A stretch of 7,409 bases of DNA, taken from the NCBI GenBank assembly GCA_029007475.1, contig JAQXHW010000183.1:1-7409 (forward strand), in the 5' to 3' direction. This DNA comes from Oscillospiraceae bacterium (GTDB lineage: Bacteria; Bacillota; Clostridia; Oscillospirales; Acutalibacteraceae). A program made the translations under genes and the position numbers. Positions 1 through 5,384 of the stretch are shown here, piece by piece (the first letter of the stretch is position 1; each line of letters opens with the position of its first letter). Below the pieces are notes generated by a model. That model saw only the letters and a list, made by a program, of their open reading frames with translations, had not been told where the DNA came from and searched no databases.

Positions 1-96
1 CGAAGGCTGTATTACCTGCGGCTTGATGAGATGCAACACTGCGTGTTGATGATATGCAATTCCTGCGGAATAGATGATATACAAGGCTTCGCCTTG
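1..96 (+). repeat. Array of short hairpins with GATGATATR linkers
   Basis: Three short hairpins follow one another. CAACAC pairs with GTGTTG around a TGC loop (34-48), ATTCC with GGAAT around TGC (59-71), and CAAGGC with GCCTTG around TTC (82-96). A nearly constant linker precedes each: GATGAGATG (25-33), GATGATATG (48-56) and GATGATATA (73-81), a period of 23-25 bases. A decayed unit (CC-TGC-GG, about 15-21) precedes them, so the array probably continues to the left of the window. The stem sequences differ between units while pairing is kept, so structure and linker appear to be what is conserved. I recall similar arrays in intergenic regions of gut Clostridia, but I know of no established function. 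The last hairpin arm runs into the -35 box of the downstream promoter. Confidence 0.75.
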
Positions 97-122
97 ATTT
101 GTTTGCTGAAAAGTGATATAAT
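94..122 (+). promoter_or_regulatory. Sigma-A type promoter of the lipoprotein gene
   Basis: The -35 box TTGATT (94-99) and the -10 box TATAAT (117-122) are separated by 17 bases. A TG dinucleotide one base before the -10 (114-115) makes it an extended -10 promoter. The first three bases of the -35 lie in the right arm of the last array hairpin (91-96), so array and promoter are physically joined. Transcription would begin near 129 and reach the lipoprotein start codon about 30 bases later. Confidence 0.75.
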
Positions 123-143
123 CTGATAAACAAGAATTTGACG

Positions 144-149
144 AAGGAG
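144..149 (+). promoter_or_regulatory. Ribosome binding site that fixes the lipoprotein start
   Basis: AAGGAG stands nine bases before the ATG at 159. The open frame extends upstream to a TTG at 138, but that codon has no ribosome site and would add seven residues ahead of the signal peptide. A closer ATG at 151 is out of frame and stops after three codons. Confidence 0.8.
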
Positions 150-158
150 TATGATTTT

Positions 159-563
159 ATGAAAAAGTTGATAGCAATGGTTTTAGCATTGGTTTGTGTG
201 ATAGGTTTAGTCGCTTGCGGTGGTAACACTAAAAATGTTAGAATCATAGATTATTCTTCCGAAATGTATTCTGATGCAGAAATTGAAAATGCAATTGATG
301 TTGTAATCAATTATTTTGAGAAGAATTTTGAGGGTTGCACCCTTACGGAAATCACATATTTGGGCGATGATAAGCTTGACGACTGGCAGGAGTTTGCAGA
401 AAGAAACAATGCAGACGATGTGATGGTGCTTGTTTCTTCTTTCAATGTAGATGCTTCTGGTGGAGATGGTTCTCTGAACCCAAACAGCACATATACAAAT
501 TGGGAGTGGATTTTAGTTAGAACTAATGGCGGAAAGTGGGAACACGTTGACCACGGATATTAA
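159..563 (+). CDS. Small secreted lipoprotein of unknown function
   Basis: This is a 134-residue protein whose function I cannot assign. It starts with a lipoprotein signal: basic MKK, a hydrophobic stretch (4-19), and a lipobox LVAC with the lipidated cysteine at 20, so it should be anchored on the outer face of the cytoplasmic membrane. The mature part begins with an acidic, probably helical segment (about 37-57), then a single cysteine at 60. A more distinctive C-terminal half holds SSFNVDASGGDGSLNPNS (93-110) and ends in WEHVDHGY. The pattern resembles small clostridial lipoproteins of the DUF4829 kind, but this is from memory and is weak. The start at 159 is preferred because of its ribosome site and signal peptide. 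The gene is monocistronic, with its own promoter and a strong terminator at 656-683. Hairpin arrays lie on both sides. Base composition looks more AT-rich than in the wall-enzyme gene further right, consistent with an accessory gene. Confidence 0.85.
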   Translation: MKKLIAMVLALVCVIGLVACGGNTKNVRIIDYSSEMYSDAEIENAIDVVINYFEKNFEGCTLTEITYLGDDKLDDWQEFAERNNADDVMVLVSSFNVDASGGDGSLNPNSTYTNWEWILVRTNGGKWEHVDHGY

Positions 564-602
564 ACAGCCAAATTCCAATTTGTAGAATAGATAACGCACA
601 CT

Positions 603-644
603 ACTTTTGGTCGTTTTTACCCCTACTTATATTACTTTTAGTCG
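603..644. repeat. Pair of 11-bp direct repeats, ACTTTTRGTCG
   Basis: ACTTTTGGTCG (603-613) and ACTTTTAGTCG (634-644) differ at one base, and their starts are 31 bases apart, close to three helical turns. Read on the minus strand they are CGACTAAAAGT then CGACCAAAAGT. The second copy then lies where a -35 would be relative to a possible -10, TATTCT (584-589). That arrangement resembles activator sites of LytTR-type response regulators, which bind spaced direct repeats. No minus-strand gene follows, so the function is unclear. The rest of 564-655 shows no gene. Confidence 0.45.
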
Positions 645-655
645 CTCTTTCGCAG

Positions 656-683
656 AAAAAAGCACCCGCGAGGGTGCTTTTTT
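656..683. terminator. Rho-independent terminator after the lipoprotein gene
   Basis: AAAAAAGCACCC (656-667) pairs perfectly with GGGTGCTTTTTT (672-683) around a GCGA tetraloop of the GNRA class. The U-rich side serves the plus-strand lipoprotein transcript. The A-tract gives a U-tract on the minus strand as well, so it could act in both directions. Confidence 0.9.
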
Positions 684-687
684 CAAC

Positions 688-853
688 GAAGTGTGCCTAT
701 CGGCACGAGAAGCGATGCTTCGCATCGTGAAGTTGCTGCGCAGTGAAGTTTCTGCTTAAAGTGGGTGGCACACTTCACTTCACATTGTGCCAAACACAAT
801 GCTTCACAGCGGCAATGCCGCTTCTTCACTTGCCGCAGTGCGGCAAACTTCAC
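688..853. repeat. Hairpin array with GTGAAG/CTTCAC linkers in mirror arrangement
   Basis: Six short hairpins lie in a row: GTGCC/GGCAC (693-706), CGATGC/GCATCG (713-727), a decayed TGC/GCA (734-742), CATTGTG/CACAATG (783-801), AGCGGC/GCCGCT (808-822) and TTGCCGC/GCGGCAA (830-846). In the left half the spacers read GAAGTG or GTGAAG (688, 727, 743). In the right half they read CTTCAC (774, 779, 802, 824, 848), so the linker orientation switches between about 750 and 771. GAAGTGTGCC (688-697) is also the exact complement of GGCACACTTC (767-776), which would close a larger stem in competition with the first hairpin. No promoter was found for it. Open frames across it on both strands look fortuitous. 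The 65 bases to the right (854-918) show no gene. Confidence 0.75.
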
Positions 854-918
854 TAAAAACATGGTACGGAACCACACTATAAAAAATGCAAAGCCATCTT
901 TTTGCGTATCCCATAGAG

Positions 919-954
919 AAGCCCCAAGGTTTTTTCCTTGGGGCTTATTTTTTT
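919..954 (+). terminator. Strong plus-strand terminator without an obvious gene
   Basis: AAGCCCCAAGG (919-929) pairs perfectly over 11 bases with CCTTGGGGCTT (936-946) around a six-T loop. An A and seven Ts follow. The T-tract exists only on the plus strand. The last plus-strand gene ends at 563 and already has a terminator at 656-683, so this one either insulates the next promoter, ends an unseen short RNA, or is left over from a lost gene. Confidence 0.85.
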
Positions 955-972
955 GTCCGGGATTTTCTTCCC

Positions 973-1001
973 TTAACATATTACTATATATATGGTATAA
1001 T
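973..1001 (+). promoter_or_regulatory. Sigma-A type promoter of the acetyltransferase gene
   Basis: TTAACA (973-978) and TATAAT (996-1001) are 17 bases apart, and TG at 993-994 gives an extended -10. The expected start near 1008 leaves a leader of only about a dozen bases, which already contains the ribosome site GAGGTG at 1010-1015. Confidence 0.75.
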
Positions 1002-1020
1002 AAAAAATTGAGGTGATTTC

Positions 1021-1542
1021 ATGATAAAAATAACATCGGAGGATTTTTCTGAGGCCTACAAGCTCTTAGATAACTCTTTCATATCGGAGGAGCTTAAAGA
1101 ATATCCCAGGCTTTTTGAGGAATTTATCTTCTCAGGCTTAGAGATTTTCGCTTTGAAAGACAGCGAAAGAATAACAGCTGTCATTACCTGCTGGGAATTT
1201 GAAGGCTTTGTCTTTATTGAGAATTTCGCCGTTTCTGCTGAAAAACGGGGCCAAGGCTTAGGCACTCAGCTCATAAACGAGGTGTTCGAGCATTACTCAG
1301 GAAAAGCACTTATCCTTGAGGTTGAAAAGCCCCTTGACGAAACTCAGCAACGACGCATCCGTTTTTACGAGAATTTAGGCTTTACTTTTACGGATTTTAC
1401 CTACAAGCAGCCTCAGCTTCGCGACATTCCTACCGACGTTGACCTATATATAATGTATAAGGGAAATGAGGAGATAGTGTCACAGCTTGATAGTTTTAAG
1501 GCTCAAATCTTCGGGGAAGTGTATAATTTAAGTGAAAAATAA
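1021..1542 (+). CDS. GNAT-family N-acetyltransferase
   Basis: A 173-residue cytoplasmic protein of the Gcn5-related N-acetyltransferase superfamily, which transfers an acetyl group from acetyl-CoA to an amine. The acetyl-CoA binding motif A is clear: the strand FIENFAVS (65-72) leads into RGQGLG (76-81), the pyrophosphate-binding loop, and the following helix. Motif B is seen at RRIRFYENLGF (111-121), with Tyr116 at the position often used as general acid. Length fits a single-domain GNAT plus a C-terminal extension of about 25 residues. The substrate cannot be told from the sequence; the family includes enzymes acting on proteins, antibiotics, polyamines and small metabolites. GAGGTG lies five bases before the ATG. 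The gene has its own promoter, with a strong terminator just upstream of it, so it is insulated from the left. No clear terminator separates it from the wall-enzyme gene, but a 248-base gap with a separate promoter argues against a tight operon. Confidence 0.88.
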   Translation: MIKITSEDFSEAYKLLDNSFISEELKEYPRLFEEFIFSGLEIFALKDSERITAVITCWEFEGFVFIENFAVSAEKRGQGLGTQLINEVFEHYSGKALILEVEKPLDETQQRRIRFYENLGFTFTDFTYKQPQLRDIPTDVDLYIMYKGNEEIVSQLDSFKAQIFGEVYNLSEK

Positions 1543-1546
1543 GGCT

Positions 1547-1569
1547 TTTGTGACACTTTGTGTTACAAA
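1547..1569. promoter_or_regulatory. 23-bp palindrome, possible operator
   Basis: TTTGTGACAC (1547-1556) and GTGTTACAAA (1560-1569) are inverted copies around TTT, with one G/T mismatch. A further half-site, TTGTTAC, follows at 1570-1576. It lies just after the acetyltransferase stop and about 100 bases upstream of the next promoter. GGCT (1543-1546) could also pair with AGCC (1577-1580). No U-tract follows, so it is unlikely to be a terminator. The arms share the TTGTNAC motif found again beside the promoter, which is why an operator is suggested. Confidence 0.45.
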
Positions 1570-1671
1570 TTGTTACAGCCCGCATATATACCATATTTTG
1601 GATATATTGTATAATTTTTAATAATATTTACCATATTTATTGTTTTTTTATATTTTTTCTTAGAAAAAGAC

Positions 1672-1700
1672 TTGAAATTCTGCCATACGCGTGTTATAAT
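1672..1700 (+). promoter_or_regulatory. Near-consensus sigma-A promoter of the wall-enzyme gene
   Basis: TTGAAA (1672-1677) and TATAAT (1695-1700) are separated by exactly 17 bases. The expected start near 1707 leaves an untranslated leader of about 84 bases before the ATG at 1791. The region upstream (1581-1670) is very AT-rich, as expected for an UP-type element, and has no gene. Confidence 0.85.
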
Positions 1701-1702
1701 GT

Positions 1703-1741
1703 TTACAAAGTTGTAACTAAGGTTTATTTATTTGTAACTAA
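1703..1741. promoter_or_regulatory. TTGTAAC half-site cluster at the transcription start
   Basis: TTACAA (1703-1708) and TTGTAA (1711-1716) form a perfect palindrome around AG, directly over the predicted start site. TTGTAACTAA occurs at 1711-1720 and again, identically, at 1732-1741, 21 bases or two helical turns later. Position and spacing fit a regulator binding on one face of the DNA. The half-sites resemble the TGTWAH element of the WalR wall-stress regulator, but the five-base spacing known for WalR is not met here. Confidence 0.5.
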
Positions 1742-1775
1742 ACCGATTTTTGTACGGCAGGTTTCCTGCATACAT

Positions 1776-1780
1776 GGAGG
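1776..1780 (+). promoter_or_regulatory. Ribosome binding site that fixes the wall-enzyme start
   Basis: GGAGG stands ten bases before the ATG at 1791. The frame stays open upstream to an ATG-less start at 1560, but the 77 extra codons would run through the promoter at 1672-1700 and hide the signal peptide, so they are not coding. Confidence 0.8.
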
Positions 1781-1790
1781 GTTTTTCTAT

Positions 1791-3272
1791 ATGCTAAAAT
1801 GTAAAAAAATAATTTCTCTGTTTTTAATACTGGCTGTGATAATGACGTTTTTCATGCTCGGCACCACCGGTGCTTCCGCAGCCGGCACAGGTATCGGACT
1901 TTCCGAGCATTGTCTTAATGCTTATTACAGCGGTTGGTCCTACGTTTACGGCGCTATGAGTCCCGGTGCTGTCGATTGCTCAGGTCTTATTTATATGTAC
2001 TCGGGTACCGGCAGCCGCGTTGATATGATGGGCTCCTCCCCCGAGACCGGCTCTGTTTCGGCCGGTATCCCCAATATTCACGGCTTAGGTCTTTATCAGC
2101 CCGGTCACGTTGGCGTTTACGTCGGCGGCGGTATGGCTGTTGACGCAAGAAGCGAATATTACGGAATCTGCTACGAATCGGTTTACTCCAAGAGCTGGAC
2201 TAACTGGTTTAAGGTTGCGGGTGTCTCCTACCCCACCACAGGCTGGGAGCTCTATAACGGCAATTACTACTACTACGAAAACGGCGAGTACCTCACCGAT
2301 ACAACAATCACAGTCGGCGGTGTAAGCTATTATCTTGACTCAACAGGTATAAGCTCACAGGCACCCGGAAATCCCGGAGATATAGCCGATACCCCTAACT
2401 CCGATTCCTCTACAAGCACAAACTCTGCTCTTAAGGTAGGCTCAAGCGGTGACAGAGTTATTGAGCTTCAGTACAGACTCACCGAGCTTGGCTTCTACAA
2501 CGGAGATATTACAGGCTACTTCGGAACACAGACCGAAGCCGCTTATATTAGATTCCAACAGGCCGCAGGCGTTTATGTTGACGGTATTGCAGGCGCTTCT
2601 GACTTAGAAATTCTTTACAGTGACTATGCACCCACAGGTACTCCTGCACCCACCGAGGCAAAAACAGAGTCAAACACAGAGTCAACGGAAGCTACATCTC
2701 CTTCTACAGAAGAAAATGTTGAGGAAACTACTCCTTCAACCTTCGCAAACGGCGATTATCACGACGACATTTACAAGATACAAAGCGAGCTTGCAAACTT
2801 AGGCTACTTCAATGACGATGCAACAGGTTACTTCGGAGAGCTGACAGAAGCTGCCGTTACTGAGTTCCAAACTCAAAACGGTCTTGAAGCTACCGGTGAG
2901 GTGGACGAGCTCACCTTTGCAACACTCTTTAGCTCCACAGCTCTTGAGAACCCCAATCCCCAACAGAACGCAAATTCTCAGGACGACAAGGTTTCCAGCT
3001 TAGTTTCCGCTCCCGAAAATACGGCTGCTCCCACCAACCCCACTGAGGTTGCTATGAAATCCGTGAACCTTGCATCCAAAGCCTTAGACGGTGTAAGCAG
3101 TTCAAGCTCTGAGATTGTTACAGGCTCAAGCAGAAGCACAACCTTCATCATTTGGCTTGTTATTATGGTAGTTTTCATGGCATCAGCTTTCTTCTTTGTT
3201 TTCCACGCAGAAAGCAAAAAGAAAAAGGCTCGCCTTGCAAGAGCCAAAGCCAGAGCTAACAGAAACTGGTAA
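1791..3272 (+). CDS. Membrane-anchored NlpC/P60 peptidoglycan hydrolase with two PG-binding modules
   Basis: A 493-residue modular cell-wall enzyme. The N-terminal signal peptide has a basic start and hydrophobic core (7-24), with likely cleavage near ASA-A at 30-31. The NlpC/P60 cysteine peptidase domain covers about 32-147: catalytic Cys63 in VDCSGLI, His106 in GHVGVYVGGG, and Asp118 in AVDARSE at the third-residue position. Members of this family usually cut gamma-D-glutamyl bonds in peptidoglycan stem peptides. A single Tyr/Gly-rich wall-binding repeat follows (151-186). Two PG_binding_1-type modules lie at about 214-276 and 322-381, each with a G(Y/F)FGxxTEAA core, joined by a Pro/Thr/Ser/Glu-rich linker (279-320). 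A second low-complexity linker (382-449) leads to a hydrophobic helix (451-472) and a Lys/Arg tail. Signal peptide plus C-terminal stop-transfer helix predicts an enzyme facing outward and tethered to the membrane. It has its own promoter and terminator, with candidate operators around the promoter. Confidence 0.92.
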   Translation: MLKCKKIISLFLILAVIMTFFMLGTTGASAAGTGIGLSEHCLNAYYSGWSYVYGAMSPGAVDCSGLIYMYSGTGSRVDMMGSSPETGSVSAGIPNIHGLGLYQPGHVGVYVGGGMAVDARSEYYGICYESVYSKSWTNWFKVAGVSYPTTGWELYNGNYYYYENGEYLTDTTITVGGVSYYLDSTGISSQAPGNPGDIADTPNSDSSTSTNSALKVGSSGDRVIELQYRLTELGFYNGDITGYFGTQTEAAYIRFQQAAGVYVDGIAGASDLEILYSDYAPTGTPAPTEAKTESNTESTEATSPSTEENVEETTPSTFANGDYHDDIYKIQSELANLGYFNDDATGYFGELTEAAVTEFQTQNGLEATGEVDELTFATLFSSTALENPNPQQNANSQDDKVSSLVSAPENTAAPTNPTEVAMKSVNLASKALDGVSSSSSEIVTGSSRSTTFIIWLVIMVVFMASAFFFVFHAESKKKKARLARAKARANRNW

Positions 3273-3282
3273 TACAAATGCA

Positions 3283-3316
3283 AACCGACTGTTCAGATGA
3301 GCAGTCGGTTATTTGT
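3283..3316 (+). terminator. Terminator of the wall-enzyme gene
   Basis: AACCGACTGTTC (3283-3294) pairs with GAGCAGTCGGTT (3299-3310), with one T/G wobble and an AGAT loop. A modest T-rich tail (ATTTGTT) follows. It begins 11 bases after the stop codon. The tail is weaker than that of the other terminators here. The rest of the convergent gap up to 3493 shows no gene or convincing element. Confidence 0.75.
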
Positions 3317-3493
3317 TGCCTGCTTTTACTGATACTTATTGCCTATTCGTTTTAGTTCATATTATCTTTAGCCTTTCGACATCAGAGTTTCATGAATTTT
3401 CAGTTTAACGTATAGCATTAATGATTTCCTACGATTGAACACCTTGACGGCATAAGTATTATGTTATACCAATCAAATAACCGCCCATAAATA

Positions 3494-3527
3494 TAAAAAA
3501 GCGAGATGAAACACATCATCTCGCTTT
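3494..3527 (-). terminator. Terminator of the tyrS-mscL transcript
   Basis: AAAGCGAGATGA (3498-3509) and TCATCTCGCTTT (3516-3527) form a perfect 12-bp stem with a six-base loop. Read on the minus strand the stem is followed by a run of Ts and AT-rich sequence. It lies 24 bases downstream of the mscL stop codon. Confidence 0.88.
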
Positions 3528-3551
3528 AATTTTATATTTGTTTTTTATCAA

Positions 3552-4028
3552 TTACTCTGCGGCTTCTTCAGGAAGCTGAGAAGTACAGTGGGGGCAACGG
3601 GTAGCCTTAATATCAATCTCAGTACAGCAGAAGGGACACTTCTTTGTTGTGGGAGCCTTGGGCTCTTCCTTTTTCTTAGGAACAAGATTCTGTGCCTTTG
3701 CGATAATCTTAACAAGAAGGAATACTACAAATGCAAGAATTATGAAGTTGATAATTGCAGAAATAAGACTGCCGTAAGCGAAAGTTGCGATACCTGCTGC
3801 CTTTAGATCCGCAAGGGTGCTGAGGTTGTCGGGATTTGGACCTAAGACAACATACCAGCTTGTGAAATCTGTGCCGCCTGTGATAAGGGAAATGAAGGGC
3901 ATAATAACATCATTAACAACAGAATTAATGATTGCCTGGAAAGCGGCGCCGACAACAACGGCAACCGCCAAGTCGATTACATTACCCTTAGAGATGAATG
4001 CTTTGAACTCTGCAAAAAACTTTTTCAT
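3552..4028 (-). CDS. mscL: Large-conductance mechanosensitive channel MscL with a C-terminal zinc ribbon
   Basis: A 158-residue membrane protein of the MscL family, which forms a pentameric pore that opens under membrane tension and releases solutes during osmotic downshock. The N-terminal amphipathic segment and TM1 are typical: FKAFISKGNVIDLAVAVVVG (8-27) and FQAIINSVVNDVIMPFIS (30-47). A periplasmic-type loop (about 48-82) follows, then TM2 (about 84-109). The cytoplasmic tail is unusual. The helical bundle seen in many MscL proteins is replaced by a Lys/Pro linker and a zinc ribbon with CPFC (131-134) and CPHC (145-148), plus an extra Cys135. The protein is about 20 residues longer than the E. 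coli channel. AAGGAG stands eight bases before the ATG. The gene starts 26 bases after the tyrS stop with no promoter in the gap, so it should be read from the tyrS transcript. Confidence 0.95.
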   Translation of the reverse strand: MKKFFAEFKAFISKGNVIDLAVAVVVGAAFQAIINSVVNDVIMPFISLITGGTDFTSWYVVLGPNPDNLSTLADLKAAGIATFAYGSLISAIINFIILAFVVFLLVKIIAKAQNLVPKKKEEPKAPTTKKCPFCCTEIDIKATRCPHCTSQLPEEAAE

Positions 4029-4054
4029 TTTTCTGACTCCTTATTTAATTTTTA

Positions 4055-5323
4055 TCAGCCAATAAAATTGGCTTTATGAAAGACTTTCTTGCCTTTCTTA
4101 ATTACAACGTAACCCTTAGAGAAGTTTTCATCGGTAAGGCTCATGAACATATCGGTTGCCTTAACGTCGTCAACCAGTACGCCGCCCTGCTGAATAAGGC
4201 GTTTTGCTTCGCCCTTAGAAGCGGCAAGTGAGCACTTAACCATGAGGTCCTGCAAAAGAATCTTGCCATCGGTGAAATCTTCTGATGTGATATCGGTAGA
4301 GGGCATATTCTCAATGTCGCCGCCGTTATTAAATAGCGCACGGGCGGTAGCCTGAGCCTTTGCCGCCTCCTCCTCGCCATGAATGAGCTTAGTTACCTCA
4401 AAAGCAAGGATTTCCTTAACCTTATTTATTTCACTTCCCTCGCAGTTTGCAAGCTCATCGATATAATCTAAAGGCAGGAAGGTAAGCATCTTCAGGCACT
4501 TGATAACGTCGGCATCGTCAACGTTTCTCCAGTACTGATAGAACTCGTAGGGAGATGTCTTTTCGGGGTCAAGCCAAAGGGCTCCCTTTTCGGTTTTACC
4601 CATTTTCTTGCCCTCAGAGGTCAGGAGAAGCGAGCAGGTGAAAGCGTTAACCTTTGTAGACTCAGGAACGGGCTTACCTGTTTCCTCGGCCTCTTTAGCG
4701 GCAATACGTCTGATAAGCTCAACACCACCTATCATATTGCTCCACTGGTCGTCGCCGCCTAACTCCATCATACAGCCGTATTTCTGATTGAGCACATAGA
4801 AATCGTAGCTCTGCATAAGCATATAGTTAAGCTCGAAGAAGGTAAGACCTCTCTCCATTCTCTGCTTGTAGCACTCGGCTGCGAGCATCTTAGAGATGGT
4901 GAAGTGCACGCCTACTTTTTTGATAAACTCAACATAGTTGAGGTTTAAGAGCCAATCAGCGTTATTAACTATAATAGCCTTATCGTCGCTGAAATCAATA
5001 AGGTTGGACATCTGCTTCTTAAAACATTCAACGTTGTGGTTGATATCCTCTAAGGTGAGCATCTTTCTCATATCACTCTTGCCGGAGGGGTCGCCGATAA
5101 CACCGGTACCGCCGCCGAAAAGCGCAATGGGAGTGTGTCCTGCTTTTTGGAGGTGTGCCATAAGAATAATGGGAACAAAATGTCCTATATGAAGGGAGTC
5201 TGCTGTGGGGTCAAAGCCAACATAAAACTTTACATTCCCCGCCTCAAGCTGCTTAACAATCTCCTCTTCGTTTGTGCACTGAGCAATAATGCCGCGTGCT
5301 TTAAGTTCTTCGAATACGGTCAT
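4055..5323 (-). CDS. tyrS: Tyrosine--tRNA ligase
   Basis: A 422-residue class I aminoacyl-tRNA synthetase that activates tyrosine with ATP and charges tRNA-Tyr in the cytoplasm; the length is normal for the bacterial enzyme. The Rossmann catalytic domain shows Tyr34 in KFYVGFDPTA, the HIGH signature at 45-48, and GDPSGKSD (77-84) with Asp78. The tyrosine pocket residues are Tyr167, Gln171 and Asp174, and GGDDQW is at 189-194. KMGKT (240-244) is the KMSKS-loop equivalent. The C-terminal S4-type RNA-binding domain spans about 355-420. AAGGA lies nine bases before the ATG. The gene follows ftsK by 82 bases and has its own promoter. The expected leader is only about 25 bases, so no T-box riboswitch can be present in this gap. 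Its last codons form part of a short inverted repeat, and mscL follows closely. Confidence 0.98.
   Translation of the reverse strand: MTVFEELKARGIIAQCTNEEEIVKQLEAGNVKFYVGFDPTADSLHIGHFVPIILMAHLQKAGHTPIALFGGGTGVIGDPSGKSDMRKMLTLEDINHNVECFKKQMSNLIDFSDDKAIIVNNADWLLNLNYVEFIKKVGVHFTISKMLAAECYKQRMERGLTFFELNYMLMQSYDFYVLNQKYGCMMELGGDDQWSNMIGGVELIRRIAAKEAEETGKPVPESTKVNAFTCSLLLTSEGKKMGKTEKGALWLDPEKTSPYEFYQYWRNVDDADVIKCLKMLTFLPLDYIDELANCEGSEINKVKEILAFEVTKLIHGEEEAAKAQATARALFNNGGDIENMPSTDITSEDFTDGKILLQDLMVKCSLAASKGEAKRLIQQGGVLVDDVKATDMFMSLTDENFSKGYVVIKKGKKVFHKANFIG
4057..4073. repeat. Short inverted repeat over the tyrS 3' end
   Basis: AGCCAAT (4057-4063) and ATTGGCT (4067-4073) are perfect inverted copies with a three-base loop, covering the last tyrS codons and part of the stop. 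On the minus strand it is followed by GATAAAAATT and not a U-tract, so it is at best a weak pause or RNA-stability element between tyrS and mscL. Confidence 0.35.
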
Positions 5324-5355
5324 GGTATCATTCCTTCTTGATATTTACAGAGATT

Positions 5356-5384
5356 AGTATAAATCCTTTTTTAGAATCGGTCAA
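5356..5384 (-). promoter_or_regulatory. Sigma-A type promoter of tyrS-mscL
   Basis: On the minus strand TTGACC (5384-5379) and TATACT (5361-5356) are separated by 17 bases, five of six matches to each consensus box. Transcription would begin near 5349, about 25 bases before the tyrS ATG. The -35 lies in the right arm of a weak hairpin, ATCGG/CCGAT (5376-5398). No terminator for the ftsK transcript was found in the gap, so readthrough from ftsK is also possible. Confidence 0.8.

Noticed and set aside
688..853. CRISPR array
   Set aside because: Units are short hairpins of different sequence, spacing is irregular, linkers are only 6-8 bases, and no cas gene is present.
683..1016. Open frames of 98 and 83 codons on opposite strands
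   Set aside because: Both run through the hairpin array and a terminator, have no ribosome site, and their composition follows the repeats.
1590..1670. AT-only hairpin followed by a T-run as a terminator for the acetyltransferase
   Set aside because: Pairing around 1619-1642 is short and AT-only with mismatches. The tract is better explained as an AT-rich promoter upstream region.
1560..1790. 77-codon N-terminal extension of the wall enzyme
   Set aside because: It crosses a near-consensus promoter and lacks a ribosome site. The ATG at 1791 has GGAGG and starts a proper signal peptide.
3311..3493. Gene remnant in the convergent gap
   Set aside because: All frames carry stops and no recognisable protein fragment was seen on either strand.
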